Of a stretch of DNA of 64,000 nucleotides, positions 1 through 8,341 are shown in pieces (the first letter of the stretch is position 1; every line of letters begins with the position of its first letter). Location: NCBI GenBank assembly GCA_965249835.1, contig CBDFMY010000003.1, positions 930,001 to 994,000 of the forward strand, given 5' to 3'. The position numbers were made by a program, and so were the translations under genes. Below the pieces are notes generated by a model. That model was not told where the DNA came from. It ran no database searches and was given only the letters and a program-made list of their open reading frames with translations. The DNA is from JAHRAW01 sp965249835. GTDB lineage: Bacteria; Pseudomonadota; Gammaproteobacteria; Arenicellales; Poriferihabitantaceae.

Positions 1-824
1 TGTATCGAAACATCATGCTGGGGCTGGAGAAAAAATTTCAGGAAGGCGGCAAGTTGATGAGCGCATATCGTGCGCTGATGAAGCGGGCACCGATGTCGTT
101 ACGGCGGCGTATCAATGCACCGCTGCGAAAAAAACTCGGCAGTCAAATCAAAGCGTGGGTCAGCGGCGGCTCCCACCTTGACGGTCGCATCAGCAGATAC
201 TATCACGACCTCGGCTTGCCGTTGCGACAAGGCTACGGGCTTACCGAAACTTCGCCGTTGACCAGTATTCAGGAAAATTTCGACCCGGCCGTGGATAGCG
301 TCGGCAAGCCGATTGAAAAAGTTCGAGTGAAAATTCACAACCCCGATGAACACGGCAGCGGCGAAGTTTGGATTACCGGACCGAATGTGATGCTCGGCTA
401 CGATGACCCGGAGCAAACCGCCGAATCTTTGCAGGACGGCTGGTTTAAGTCCGGCGACATCGGTCATGTGGACGAGTGCGGCCGAATTTTTCTGACCGGT
501 CGCTTGAAGCGGGTAATCGTTACCGAAGCGGGCAAAAATGTATATCCCGAAGAACTGGAAACTTTGTTGGAGCGCGAATCCGCGGTCAAGGAAGCCGGCG
601 TGTTGGAAATAGATGGAAAACCGGCGTGCGTGTTAGCGTTGGATGCGAAGGACGCGACAAAAGATGCGACCGCCCATGAAATTCTTGCGGCGTTCAATCA
701 ACTGGTGTCTTCCCACAACCGCATCACCCGCTTCGCGCTGGTGGATGAGTTGCCGCGCACCGCACTTGGAAAAATGGCGGTGCAGGAATTGCCGGCGGTG
801 TTTGCGCGTCACGAGGTGAAGTGA
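1..824 (+). CDS. Long-chain acyl-CoA synthetase (AMP-binding), C-terminal part, 5' end outside window
   Basis: The reading frame is open from the first bases of the window and ends at TGA 822-824, so only the C-terminal ~273 residues are present. The visible part carries the adenylate-forming signature GYGLTETSPLTS, the hinge region GWFKSGDIGHVD and LTGRLKRVIV, and the C-terminal segment GKNVYPEELE of the mobile domain. Enzymes of this family activate fatty acids with ATP to acyl-AMP and then acyl-CoA. The LTGRLKR and GKNVYPEE wording matches long-chain (FadD/FAA-type) ligases better than acetate or malonate ligases. The exact chain-length preference cannot be read from this fragment. No other gene shares its transcription unit within the window; a ~330-bp repeat-bearing gap separates it from thrC. 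Confidence 0.85.
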   Translation, partial: YRNIMLGLEKKFQEGGKLMSAYRALMKRAPMSLRRRINAPLRKKLGSQIKAWVSGGSHLDGRISRYYHDLGLPLRQGYGLTETSPLTSIQENFDPAVDSVGKPIEKVRVKIHNPDEHGSGEVWITGPNVMLGYDDPEQTAESLQDGWFKSGDIGHVDECGRIFLTGRLKRVIVTEAGKNVYPEELETLLERESAVKEAGVLEIDGKPACVLALDAKDATKDATAHEILAAFNQLVSSHNRITRFALVDELPRTALGKMAVQELPAVFARHEVK

Positions 825-946
825 ACCTTGCTGTCCTGAATAATGCCAAAAACATTCTGGACTCGTGGCATGACAAAAAAGGAAGCCGACATAATGATAG
901 CGGCGTTAGCCGGACTTTTTTTCTCGGTTACTATTGTCTCCCAATC

Positions 947-1070
947 CGTCATTCTCGCCGGCAGGCGGGAATCCAGACGCGGCGAAGCCGCGGGCGGCGG
1001 CTTTGCCGCCGGTAATGATAGCGGCTAACGCCGCTGAGTTTATAACCGGAGTGCCAAATGTTATGAGCCT
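947..1070. repeat. 124-bp dispersed intergenic repeat, copy A (upstream of thrC)
   Basis: This 124-bp segment recurs at 23651-23774 with about 90% identity and the same length. It contains three short hairpins: CGCGGC-GAA-GCCGCG (978-992), GGCGGC-TTT-GCCGCC (996-1010) and AGCGGC-TAAC-GCCGCT (1020-1035). The loops differ between the copies while two of the three stems are unchanged. The rest of the 825-1155 gap holds no convincing gene; the short open frames there are low-complexity products of the repeat. Confidence 0.85.
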
Positions 1071-1155
1071 ATACAGTCCGTGTCTGGCAAAACCTTTCCA
1101 GTGATAAAATCCCGGGTGGCAAAATCCGTTTTCACGCGCCCGCCCAATCAGCAAA

Positions 1156-2565
1156 GTGCAATACATTAGCACCCGCGGCAACGCGCCGACACTAAACTTT
1201 GAACAAGCCACTCTGGCCGGGCTTGCCGCCGACGGCGGGTTATACCTGCCGCGCGTCTGGCCCAATTTCAGCGAACAAGAAATGCGCGAATTGCGCAATT
1301 TGGAATACGCGCAACTGGCATCTCGCATGGTTGCGCGTTTCAGCGGTGATTGCATTCCGGCTGACACATTGGAGCGGATCAGCACGCAAGCCTGGGGTAA
1401 TTCAGGGGGCAATTTTTCCCACCCGAAAGTAGCACCGCTCAAGCAATTGGACGAATCGTTATATGTAATGGAATTGTTTCATGGTCCGACTTTGGCGTTC
1501 AAAGATTTCGCGTTGCAATTTCTTGGCCGGTTGTTCGGTTACTTCCTCGACCGGCGCGGGCAGCGTTGCACCATCATCGGTGCCACTTCCGGCGACACCG
1601 GTCCGGCCGCCATTGAAGCGGTGCGTGGCATTGATGCAGTGACCTTATATATGCTGCATCCGCATGGCCGGGTGTCCGAAGTGCAACGCCGCCAGATGAC
1701 CACGGTGGTGGAGCGCAACATTCACAACCTCGCGGTGGACGGCGATTTTGACGACTGCCAGAACCTGGTCAAGGCGATGTTCAACGATGCCGAGTTTCGT
1801 GAGCAGCACGCGCTGGCGGCGGTCAATTCCATCAACTGGGCGCGGATTGCGGCGCAGGTTGGGTATTATTTTTACGCCGCGTTGCAACTCGGTGCGCCAC
1901 AGCGCGCGGTTAATTTTGCGGTGCCGACCGGCAATTTCGGTAATGTTTTTGCCGGCTACGCGGCGCGGGAAATGGGACTTCCCATCAATCGCCTGATTAT
2001 CGGCTGCAACAGCAATGATATTTTGACGCGGTTTTTCGAAAGTGGTGCGATGAAAAAAAATCAGGTGACGCCGAGCATTTCGCCGAGCATGGATATTCAG
2101 ATTTCCAGCAACTTCGAACGCTATTTGTTCGAATTGCTGGAGCGTGACAGCACCCGCATCCGCGACTTGATGACGCGCTTCGCCGCGCATGGGGAATTCG
2201 CGGTGCCGCGTGAAGCGCATCAAAAAGCAACCGAATTGTTTTTCGCGCATCAATTTTCCGACCGGCAAACTCGTGCGCAAATAAAACGGGTGTATGAAGA
2301 GAGTGGGGAATTGTTGGACCCACATTCGGCGATCGGCGTGGCGGCGGCGCGAAAATATCTTGCCAATCATTCATCGACTACCGAACCCACCATCGTGCTT
2401 GCCACCGCGCATCCGGCGAAGTTTGCCGATGCGGTGCAACACGCTTGTGATGTGTCGCCGTCATTGCCGCCGGATTTGCGCGCGATTATGCAACGCGAAG
2501 AGCATTACACACGTGTGCCGAATGATTTGTCGGCGGTGAAGTCGGTGATTGGGCGTGGTGATTGA
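1156..2565 (+). CDS. thrC: Threonine synthase
   Basis: ThrC is a cytosolic PLP enzyme that converts O-phospho-L-homoserine to L-threonine and phosphate. The 469-residue product starts at GTG 1156 and opens with the family hallmark YISTRGNAPTLNF and DGGLYLP. The PLP-lysine region is FHGPTLAFKDFALQF, followed by the glycine-rich GATSGDTGPAA phosphate-binding loop and VPTGNFGNVFAGY. The length fits the long (E. coli/yeast-like) ThrC class. The start codon is GTG with only a weak ribosome-binding site. The next gene overlaps its 3' end, so the two are probably co-transcribed. The 124-bp repeat lies ~85 bp upstream and could influence expression. Confidence 0.95.
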   Translation: MQYISTRGNAPTLNFEQATLAGLAADGGLYLPRVWPNFSEQEMRELRNLEYAQLASRMVARFSGDCIPADTLERISTQAWGNSGGNFSHPKVAPLKQLDESLYVMELFHGPTLAFKDFALQFLGRLFGYFLDRRGQRCTIIGATSGDTGPAAIEAVRGIDAVTLYMLHPHGRVSEVQRRQMTTVVERNIHNLAVDGDFDDCQNLVKAMFNDAEFREQHALAAVNSINWARIAAQVGYYFYAALQLGAPQRAVNFAVPTGNFGNVFAGYAAREMGLPINRLIIGCNSNDILTRFFESGAMKKNQVTPSISPSMDIQISSNFERYLFELLERDSTRIRDLMTRFAAHGEFAVPREAHQKATELFFAHQFSDRQTRAQIKRVYEESGELLDPHSAIGVAAARKYLANHSSTTEPTIVLATAHPAKFADAVQHACDVSPSLPPDLRAIMQREEHYTRVPNDLSAVKSVIGRGD

Positions 2566-3472
2566 ACGCGGCGGCGCTTATATTCGTCGACATTGGCGCG
2601 GCGAGTTATCGTTGCCGGTTTCCTTTTGGATAAACTTTTTTCTGGTCTACCTCGCCCTCGCGTTGCTGCAACAATTTTTTCTCACGCCGCATGTTTTTGG
2701 CAAAGTTAATTTGGGCGAAGTCGCGGTCATTTATTCGGTCACGATATTTTCAATCGTGGCGCACGCAATCATTTATCCGTGGCAAATCATCGGCGTGATT
2801 CGCGCCTGCGAACGCCGCATCAAAAATCGCACCGACCGCTCCTGGGCGATTGCCGCCGAGGGAGTCGTGGTATTGAGCATCGCCGCAACGCTCGCCGCGG
2901 TTTTCTCCAGTTACCAATCAGTGCTGGGTTACCAAAGCAGTTTGCGCCTGCCGGAGAATTCCGAAACCGAACGCGCATATCAACTCGACCTGATTCGGGG
3001 AAACACACTCATTCACTTGCGCGGGGTTTTCGAAGTCGGGATTACTCGGCGGGTCTCCCGATTGCTCGACCACCATTCGCAAATTACCGGCATCATTCTG
3101 GACAGCGACGGCGGGCAAATTTACGAAGGTCGCGGGCTAGCGCGGTTGATTAAGGAAAACAAATTGGCTACTTATTCGCTGGAGCAATGCGTGTCGTCCT
3201 GCGCCACCGCGTTCATAGCCGGCACCCGGCGCACGCTGGGCGTCGGCGCGAAACTGGGGTTTCATCAATACAAAAAATACGCGGTGATGCCGCCCATCAA
3301 CATCGACGAAGAACAAGATAAAGACCGGGCATTGTTCGAAGCACAAGGCATCTCCCCGACATTTTTGCGCAAAATGTTTGCGCAGCCGCCGGACAAAATG
3401 TGGTGGCCCGGCGAACAGGAATTGCTTGACGCCGGGGTTGTCCATGAAACCGGTTTTTCTTTGCCGCCGTGA
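2549..3472 (+). CDS. Membrane-anchored ClpP/crotonase-fold protein (COG3904-like)
   Basis: The product (~305 residues) begins with about three hydrophobic segments (roughly residues 22-45, 52-76 and 100-120). A soluble domain follows with ClpP-like motifs: ILDSDGGQIYEGR, where the glycines form the oxyanion region, CVSSCATAFIAG with a candidate nucleophilic Ser, and LGFHQY with a candidate His. This resembles the predicted periplasmic ClpP-like proteins that are common in proteobacteria and have no firm function. Possible starts are TTG 2549, GTG 2555 and GTG 2558, all overlapping the end of thrC, so translational coupling is likely. Protease activity is an inference from fold motifs only. 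Confidence 0.7.
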   Translation: MGVVIERGGAYIRRHWRGELSLPVSFWINFFLVYLALALLQQFFLTPHVFGKVNLGEVAVIYSVTIFSIVAHAIIYPWQIIGVIRACERRIKNRTDRSWAIAAEGVVVLSIAATLAAVFSSYQSVLGYQSSLRLPENSETERAYQLDLIRGNTLIHLRGVFEVGITRRVSRLLDHHSQITGIILDSDGGQIYEGRGLARLIKENKLATYSLEQCVSSCATAFIAGTRRTLGVGAKLGFHQYKKYAVMPPINIDEEQDKDRALFEAQGISPTFLRKMFAQPPDKMWWPGEQELLDAGVVHETGFSLPP

Positions 3473-3509
3473 ATGTGCGTTCGGCGTAGCCGGACTCCTT
3501 ACCAATAGA

Positions 3510-4081
3510 TTATTGCCGTCTGCTGTCGCTGCGCATATCCGGCAAATCTTCATGCATTCGCTCGCCGGTGCGCGGATGCGCGAGTGTCGGCAGGTTCGGT
3601 TTGATGTCGTGAAAATGTTCATCAATCGAATACATCACCAGCCGATTGTATTCGCTCGCGCCAATGGTCAACTTACCGGCGTCGGCGATGCATTGACGCA
3701 CTGTCGGCGAGTTCCATTTTTTGAACGTAATGAAAATACCCATTGCCGCTTTGCCGCCGGCAAGTGAATCGCAGAATGCGCGCAACTCATTTACATTGGG
3801 CGTGCCACCTTTTACTTGTGCGATGCACAATCCATTTTTCAAAGAGGGATCGTGCAACATACCGCGTCCGTCAATGCCACCATCACCGCGTTGTACGGTG
3901 TTCGGTGCAAAACCGCGAATGCGAGTAACCGCCCACTTCTCAAAATCAAACGGCTTGGTGCGCGCAAAGTGTTGTGCCGCCGCAATATCTTTCGGCACGC
4001 CCACTACCGGAATGTCCATGTCATTCAATCGTTCGCGACGAATCACCTCAATGGCATATGTCGAAATATCAATGCCCGCCC
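3510..4081 (-). pseudogene. 3' remnant of DNA methylase with C-terminal Mrr-like nuclease domain
   Basis: From about 4080 down to the stop at 3510 the minus strand encodes ~190 residues that match the C-terminus of adenine-specific DNA methylases fused to an Mrr-type endonuclease-like domain. Visible pieces are GIDISTYAIEVI (methylase end), KWAVTRIRGFAPN, GDGGIDGRG and CIAQVKGG. The last two resemble the D...QxK catalytic core of PD-(D/E)xK enzymes. Near the end LPTLAHPRTGERM is typical of the family. The methyltransferase core is missing: upstream of the glycine-rich GID segment the sequence becomes ileS in another frame. It has no credible start of its own, so I treat it as a truncated remnant created by rearrangement. 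Confidence 0.75.
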
Positions 4082-4852
4082 ACGCGCACGTAGTCGATAT
4101 CCGCGCCCACCGCCAGTAGCAAGTTGGACGGCAAGGTCCACGGCGTGGTGGTCCACACCAGCAGCGAAGTGTTGTCCTCGCCGGCAAGCCGAAAGCGCAC
4201 CGTAATCGAAGGATCCTCCCCGGTAGCCTTGCGCCACTTCGTGGGATGACAGTGTGGCGCCAATGCGCGGATCATACGGCACTACTTTGTAGCCTTTGTA
4301 GATCAAACCCTTGTCCCAAATTCGCTTTAACAAATTCCAGGTTGACTCGATATAGTCGTTGTCCAGCGTATAGTAAGCCTGGTCAAGGTTCACCCAATAA
4401 CCCATGCGCCGGGTCATCCGCTCCCATTCGCCGATGTAGGTCATCACCGATTCGCGGCAGCGGCGGTTGAACTCGGCGACGCCAACTTGGCTTTCGATTT
4501 CCTTCTTGTCAAAGATGCCCAGTTGCTTTTCTATTTCATGCTCCACCGGCAAGCCGTGGGTATCCCAGCCGCCCTTGCGCGGCGCATAGTAGCCGCGCAT
4601 GGTTTTGTATCTGGGATAAATGTCCTTGAACGCGCGCGCCAGCACATGATGGATTCCCGGCTTGCCGTTTGCCGTGGGCGGGCCTTCGTTGAAACTGAAC
4701 CGCGGCTTGCACGCGCTTTGGGCAAGGGATTTTTCAAAAATAGCATGCTCCTCCCAAAACTTGAGTATGCGCTGTTCCAGTTGCGGCCCGTTATAGCGGC
4801 CCTGGACTTCATCAAAAACCTGCGCTTCAACAATGTTTTTTTCGTCGTGCAT
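4082..4852 (-). pseudogene. ileS: Truncated, frameshifted type-2 isoleucyl-tRNA synthetase (5' fragment)
   Basis: The 5' ~250 codons of an IleRS are present. The class I signature appears as GPPTANGKPGIHHVLARAFKD, with the HIGH motif read as GIHH. It is followed by GGWDTHGLPVEHEIEKQLG, the EFNRRCRESV stretch and VPYDPRIGATLSSHEVAQGY. The wording fits the eukaryote-like type-2 clade, which includes mupirocin-tolerant forms. A frameshift near 4217-4221 moves the reading to another frame, which continues with EDPSITVRF and LLVWTTTPWTLPSN of the editing domain. The match ends abruptly near 4082, where the methylase remnant begins. The rest of the editing domain, the KMSKS loop and the anticodon-binding domain are absent, so this copy cannot be functional. 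A working ileS must lie elsewhere. Confidence 0.9.
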
Positions 4853-4897
4853 GAATTAAATACTTTTTTGTATCCAAACTTCAAGATTGCTATACGT

Positions 4898-4939
4898 AAA
4901 AAAGCCCCGGAGATGTTATCTAAATAACCTCTCCGGGGC
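4898..4939 (-). terminator. Intrinsic terminator of the T-box leader
   Basis: A perfect 10-bp stem, GCCCCGGAGA (4939-4930) with TCTCCGGGGC (4913-4904), is followed by six T residues on the minus strand. It lies directly downstream of the T-box core, as in transcriptional T-boxes, where the antiterminator would compete with it. Confidence 0.92.
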
Positions 4940-5250
4940 GATGGTTATTCGCGGTACCACCCGGTTTCAACTGGATTTCACAATCCAGGCCTCTTAGTGA
5001 GTGCAATCCCCTCGGACACGCACTCTTGCTTTGTTTCGTAAGCAACCCGGCTGAGTCTACTCAGAAATTGATTTCTTTTCGGTCAGCAGCTCCATGGTGA
5101 TATTCATCGGTGTCACACATTGGGCTTGCACCATCCCCAACTCGCTTGCTCCATTTTGTATTTGTGTTTGTATTCGCGACCTTATTTCCACGAGTACATG
5201 GGTATATATAGATGGAAGCCGTAACGGATCGATTACTCGTCCCCTTCAAA
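4898..5250 (-). promoter_or_regulatory. T-box riboswitch leader (isoleucine type)
   Basis: Reading the minus strand from ~5250, the leader begins with a GGGGACGAGTAATC segment (5244-5231) typical of the Stem I base. The apical piece is TTGGGGATGGTGCAAGCC (around 5140). The specifier context is GATGAATATCACC, with ATC (Ile) at 5101-5099, followed by GAGCTGCTGACCGA. The 14-nt T-box core reads GGGTGGTACCGCG at 4962-4950. An intrinsic terminator (4939-4898) follows directly. Uncharged tRNA-Ile would pair with the specifier and the T-box bulge, favouring antitermination. The element precedes ileS by 45 bp, as expected. T-boxes are characteristic of Firmicutes, Actinobacteria, Chloroflexi and some deltaproteobacteria, so its presence here suggests transfer. 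The 5' limit is approximate. Confidence 0.9.
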
Positions 5251-5347
5251 GCATAAGGGTGAATGTACTCGTTGTCCGGTTTTATAGCAAGCATGGCGTT
5301 GATGGCTTCGGAGAAGAGTGATTAATTCATCCTCAAGTATAATGAAA

Positions 5348-7050
5348 TTATCTACCGACACCTTGTCTCCAATCATCGGCAAATATCCATCTATTTTCTT
5401 CAGGCAACCATATTTGCCAGTCCCGCCATCCGTTTCGGCTTGTGTTAGTAATATATACAGACGCGGCTGAAAAAGATGAAAACTCTTGCTGAATACCTGC
5501 AATCAAAATTTTACCCGCTAAGATTTCACCGCGATATTCTTTATGTTGAAAAGTGGCTTTGCATATTGTGTTATTGGGCATATCTTTGAGCGTGAGGCCG
5601 TTCACACTTTTTCTATTAACAAGCTCCTCGTCTATATGATGGGTTTCATTTTTATTTTCGTTCCACCATCGATTGAAGGCATTTGTGTTTTCCTCGCTTC
5701 TGGGGTGGCAGCCCTTATGCATTAAAGCACCGTTGCTTAAATCTGTTTTTCCTCCTTGATGATGAGGTATTACATGATGGATTTCCATCTCTTCCCATAA
5801 TACTTCATGCGGTTTCCCTTCTTTCAGACACCACTGGCACTGTTTTTTGTCTCTTATGTAGATAATAGTACGTTGTAAATCAGAAAAAATACGTTCTGTA
5901 TCTTTTTTTCTTAAATGAGAAGACAGAATCTCTAGCATTTCACTAAGAAAGAATTCATGGCGGTTTTCAATGATTTGGCCTTCATCGCTACTCGTCCGCG
6001 TCCATCGAGAGTACCGTTTCCAATACGCGTCATATTTGGATTCTTCATTATTTTTCTGTGCTTTGTCTGCTTCTTTCCATCGGCTACGGAATTTTATATG
6101 GGCATCAACAAGATGGCCTTCCCATCCAAAAGCATAATCTTTGATTAACAAATCGATCAATACAATAAGGTGAATGGCTTCATGCCCTACAAGTTTTGGA
6201 CCTTTTTTAGCAAAAGATGGGTTAATTTCTCTATGGCTTTTTGAAAATCTTTGGCAGCATCACAGTTCTTGTCAAAACCTATATTTTGGTGATAAAAATT
6301 ATCAAGATTTTGCGATTTGATAGCGCAGAAACTTTTTTTCTTGTCATTCCTTTGATCAAAGAAAATCATGGCTAGTTGAGCCGCTAACTGTCGTTTTCTG
6401 CTACTACTATTAGTTCTAATAATCTCCCTGAAGAATTGCCATCCGATTTTTCCGCTATCACCATCTTCTGGATTCAATGCTTCTTTACCTGCGATTTCTA
6501 AAATATATTTCGTAAATCCACCCGGCCATGCATCTCTTTTATCTTGAGCGCTTAAAGGGGTTCCTCCCTGTAATCGGATAAAAAGGTCTCTCACTTCATT
6601 ATCATTGTTTGTAGTAATTTCGTAAATAACAACTGTTTGGGTTCGTAATCTCTCTTGGTATTCGATCTTTAATTCTGAAAATGTTTTTCCTGCCCAACCG
6701 CATGGTTTGCCTTGAACAAAATTAGGAAATTTGAAACTTGATTCTTTTGGATCTAATAAAACAAATGTGCCTGCTGTAAATTCTTTCAAAGCACGAATTC
6801 TTTGTTGCCCATCAATAACATCAAATTGTTTTATTTCCTTTCCATTTTCGGCTGGTGTAAAAGTGCCTTTGAAATGAAAATAAAATGCGGGAATAGAATA
6901 GTTACGCAAGACAGAATCAATAAACATTTGTTTTTGGCTTTTGCTCCACACAGCCGATCTCTGATATTCGTCGTTAAAGCGAAGTTTAACTTCTTCGTTC
7001 TCGTTCACGAGAAAATTTATGGTTTTATCTGTGGTAGTTTCAATATTCAT
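5348..7050 (-). CDS. GmrSD-like DUF262-HNH-RAMA protein, split by a -1 frameshift
   Basis: Two adjacent minus-strand frames form one ~567-residue protein. The first part (start ATG 7050, preceded by GGAGG at 7065-7061) is a DUF262 domain with EYQRSAVW and the VIDGQQR motif. The second part has an HNH nuclease (CQWC, EIHHVIPHHQGG, HKGCH) and ends in a RAMA-like module (GEILAG, SFSAAS, NGWRDWQIW). The first frame stops at 6187; a -1 shift at the A-AAA-AAG heptamer (6208-6202) continues into GPKLVGHEAIHL, a stretch expected to join DUF262 to the HNH half. The GmrSD family uses DUF262 for nucleotide hydrolysis and HNH to cut modified phage DNA. The gene is visibly AT-richer than its surroundings, which suggests transfer. 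An IS4 element sits 52 bp upstream and may have displaced the native promoter. The split could also be a disabling indel. Confidence 0.82.
6202..6208 (-). other. A-AAA-AAG slippery heptamer in the GmrSD-like gene
   Basis: On the minus strand the codons read CTA AAA AAG GTC with the zero-frame stop TAG five codons further on. The heptamer A AAA AAG is in the correct phase for tandem -1 slippage, as in dnaX. After slippage the frame continues GGT CCA AAA CTT GTA GGG into the HNH half. I could not identify a clear stimulatory stem-loop downstream or a strong upstream Shine-Dalgarno by eye. Confidence 0.6.
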
Positions 7051-7101
7051 TTCTTTGCTTCCTCCAAATATTTTTTCAATGATAAAATGATTACTGTAAG
7101 T

Positions 7102-8266
7102 CACTGCTGTCCCATTAACAGGCAAAAAAGATGGTCTGATTCGCTCTGAATTGATACAATGAATTTATCTACAACTTGTTGAATCAAATAGGAGAATCAG
7201 ACCATGGCGCATTGTAATACAGTTTTATCGCAACTCCTCAAATGGGTGCCGAGACATGAATTCGAGAGCCTGGCCAAACGGCATCCATCATAGTGGCCGC
7301 TCGTTCCGTGTCGCGTCGCGTTGGGCGCAGTTCGTCGAACTGTCCCGCTCCAGCCTGGCGCGCATCAACCGGGACAAGCCTTATACGTTGTACGAGGCAC
7401 TGTTCAAGAAACTGTTGCGACGTTGCCAAGGGGTCGCGGGCATAAGTTTCGTTTCAGTATTCGCTTGATGCCAGCACCATCAAGTTGTGCCTCTCGGCCT
7501 TCCCGTGGGCCGATTTCCGAACGACCAAGGGGGCGGTCAAGCTGCATGTCGGGCTGAACCACCGCGGTTGCCTGCCCGAGTTCGCAGCCATCACCGACGG
7601 CAAAACCAGCGACCTCGCTATCGGGCGCGCGCTGCGTTTCCCCAAAGGCAGCCTGGTCGCCATCGACCGCGGATATAACGACTATGGCTAGTATAAACAG
7701 TTGCATGACAACGGCACATTCTTGGTCACTCGTATCAAGAAAGACGCGGCGTATCGCGTTGTCGGTCGCGCGGCGGTGTTGAAGAGCAAGGGATTAACCT
7801 GCGACCAGCGCATCGTGTTCACCGGCCTCAAGGCAGCCAGACAATGCCCCATCCCATTGCGCTGCATCGGCTACCGCGATGCCAAGACCGGCAAGCATTA
7901 CGTTTTCTTGACCCATCATTTGAAACTGGCGGCCAAGACGGTCGCCGACCTTTATCAAGCGCGTTGGCAGGTGGAATTGTTGTTTAAGTGGATCAAGCAA
8001 AACCTGAAGATAAAGTCCTTCATCGGCACCAGCAATAACGCGGTGATGACGCAAATATGGATCGCGCTGTGCGTGTATTTACTCTTGGCGTTCATCAAAT
8101 TCCAGTCGCGGCTGGACAAAAGCATGCAACAAATGCTCCGCGTGTTGCAGCTTAACTTGTTCGACAAGCGCGACTTGATGGCGCTCTTGCGTGGCGACCG
8201 GCCCCCCAGACCCGGCTTCAATCGCAATCAGGCCTTGTTGCTGTGAAAGTTAATGGGACAGCAGTG
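7102..8266 (+). mobile_element. Degenerate IS4-family insertion sequence with intact 18-bp inverted ends
   Basis: The element is 1165 bp and is bounded by perfect 18-bp inverted repeats, CACTGCTGTCCCATTAAC at 7102-7119 and its complement at 8249-8266. It encodes a broken IS4-type DDE transposase. No matching target duplication is obvious in the flanks, which suggests an old insertion or later rearrangement. It separates the AT-rich GmrSD-like gene from the MFS transporter. Confidence 0.9.
7204..8246 (+). pseudogene. IS4-family transposase, inactivated
   Basis: Conserved transposase pieces appear in order in three frames: SQLLKWVPRHEFESLAKRH, SRWAQFVEL, RINRDKPYTLYEALF, YSLDASTIKLCL, FPWADFRTTKGAVKLHVGL, GSLVAIDRGYNDYG and finally DLYQARWQVELLFKWIKQNL (Y-(2)-R-(3)-E-(6)-K signature). 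Lesions are a +1 frameshift near 7286, an apparent internal deletion of several dozen codons between FVEL and SRSSLARIN, another frameshift near 7440-7465, and a TGG to TAG nonsense change at 7689-7691 (DYG-stop-YK). The DDE residues seem present in pieces, but no active enzyme can be made. It might still be moved in trans because its ends are intact. Confidence 0.9.
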
Positions 8267-8341
8267 TTCACAAGAACAATCGAGTTTTTCCGTAAATGTG
8301 GAATTTTTAAGGATGCCTCTTTTTCTCACCCATAGTGCGAG

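Noticed and set aside
821..1028. Small ORFs after the acyl-CoA ligase
   Set aside because: They run into the 124-bp hairpin repeat and have arginine-rich low-complexity products.
5061..5502. Two minus-strand ORFs of 77 and 89 codons between the GmrSD-like gene and ileS
   Set aside because: They cover the T-box leader or overlap the GmrSD-like gene, show no recognisable domain, and codon use looks random; the regulatory RNA explains the sequence better.
7078..8290. Target-site duplication of the IS4 element
   Set aside because: Flanking sequences next to the two inverted ends do not match, so no duplication is claimed.
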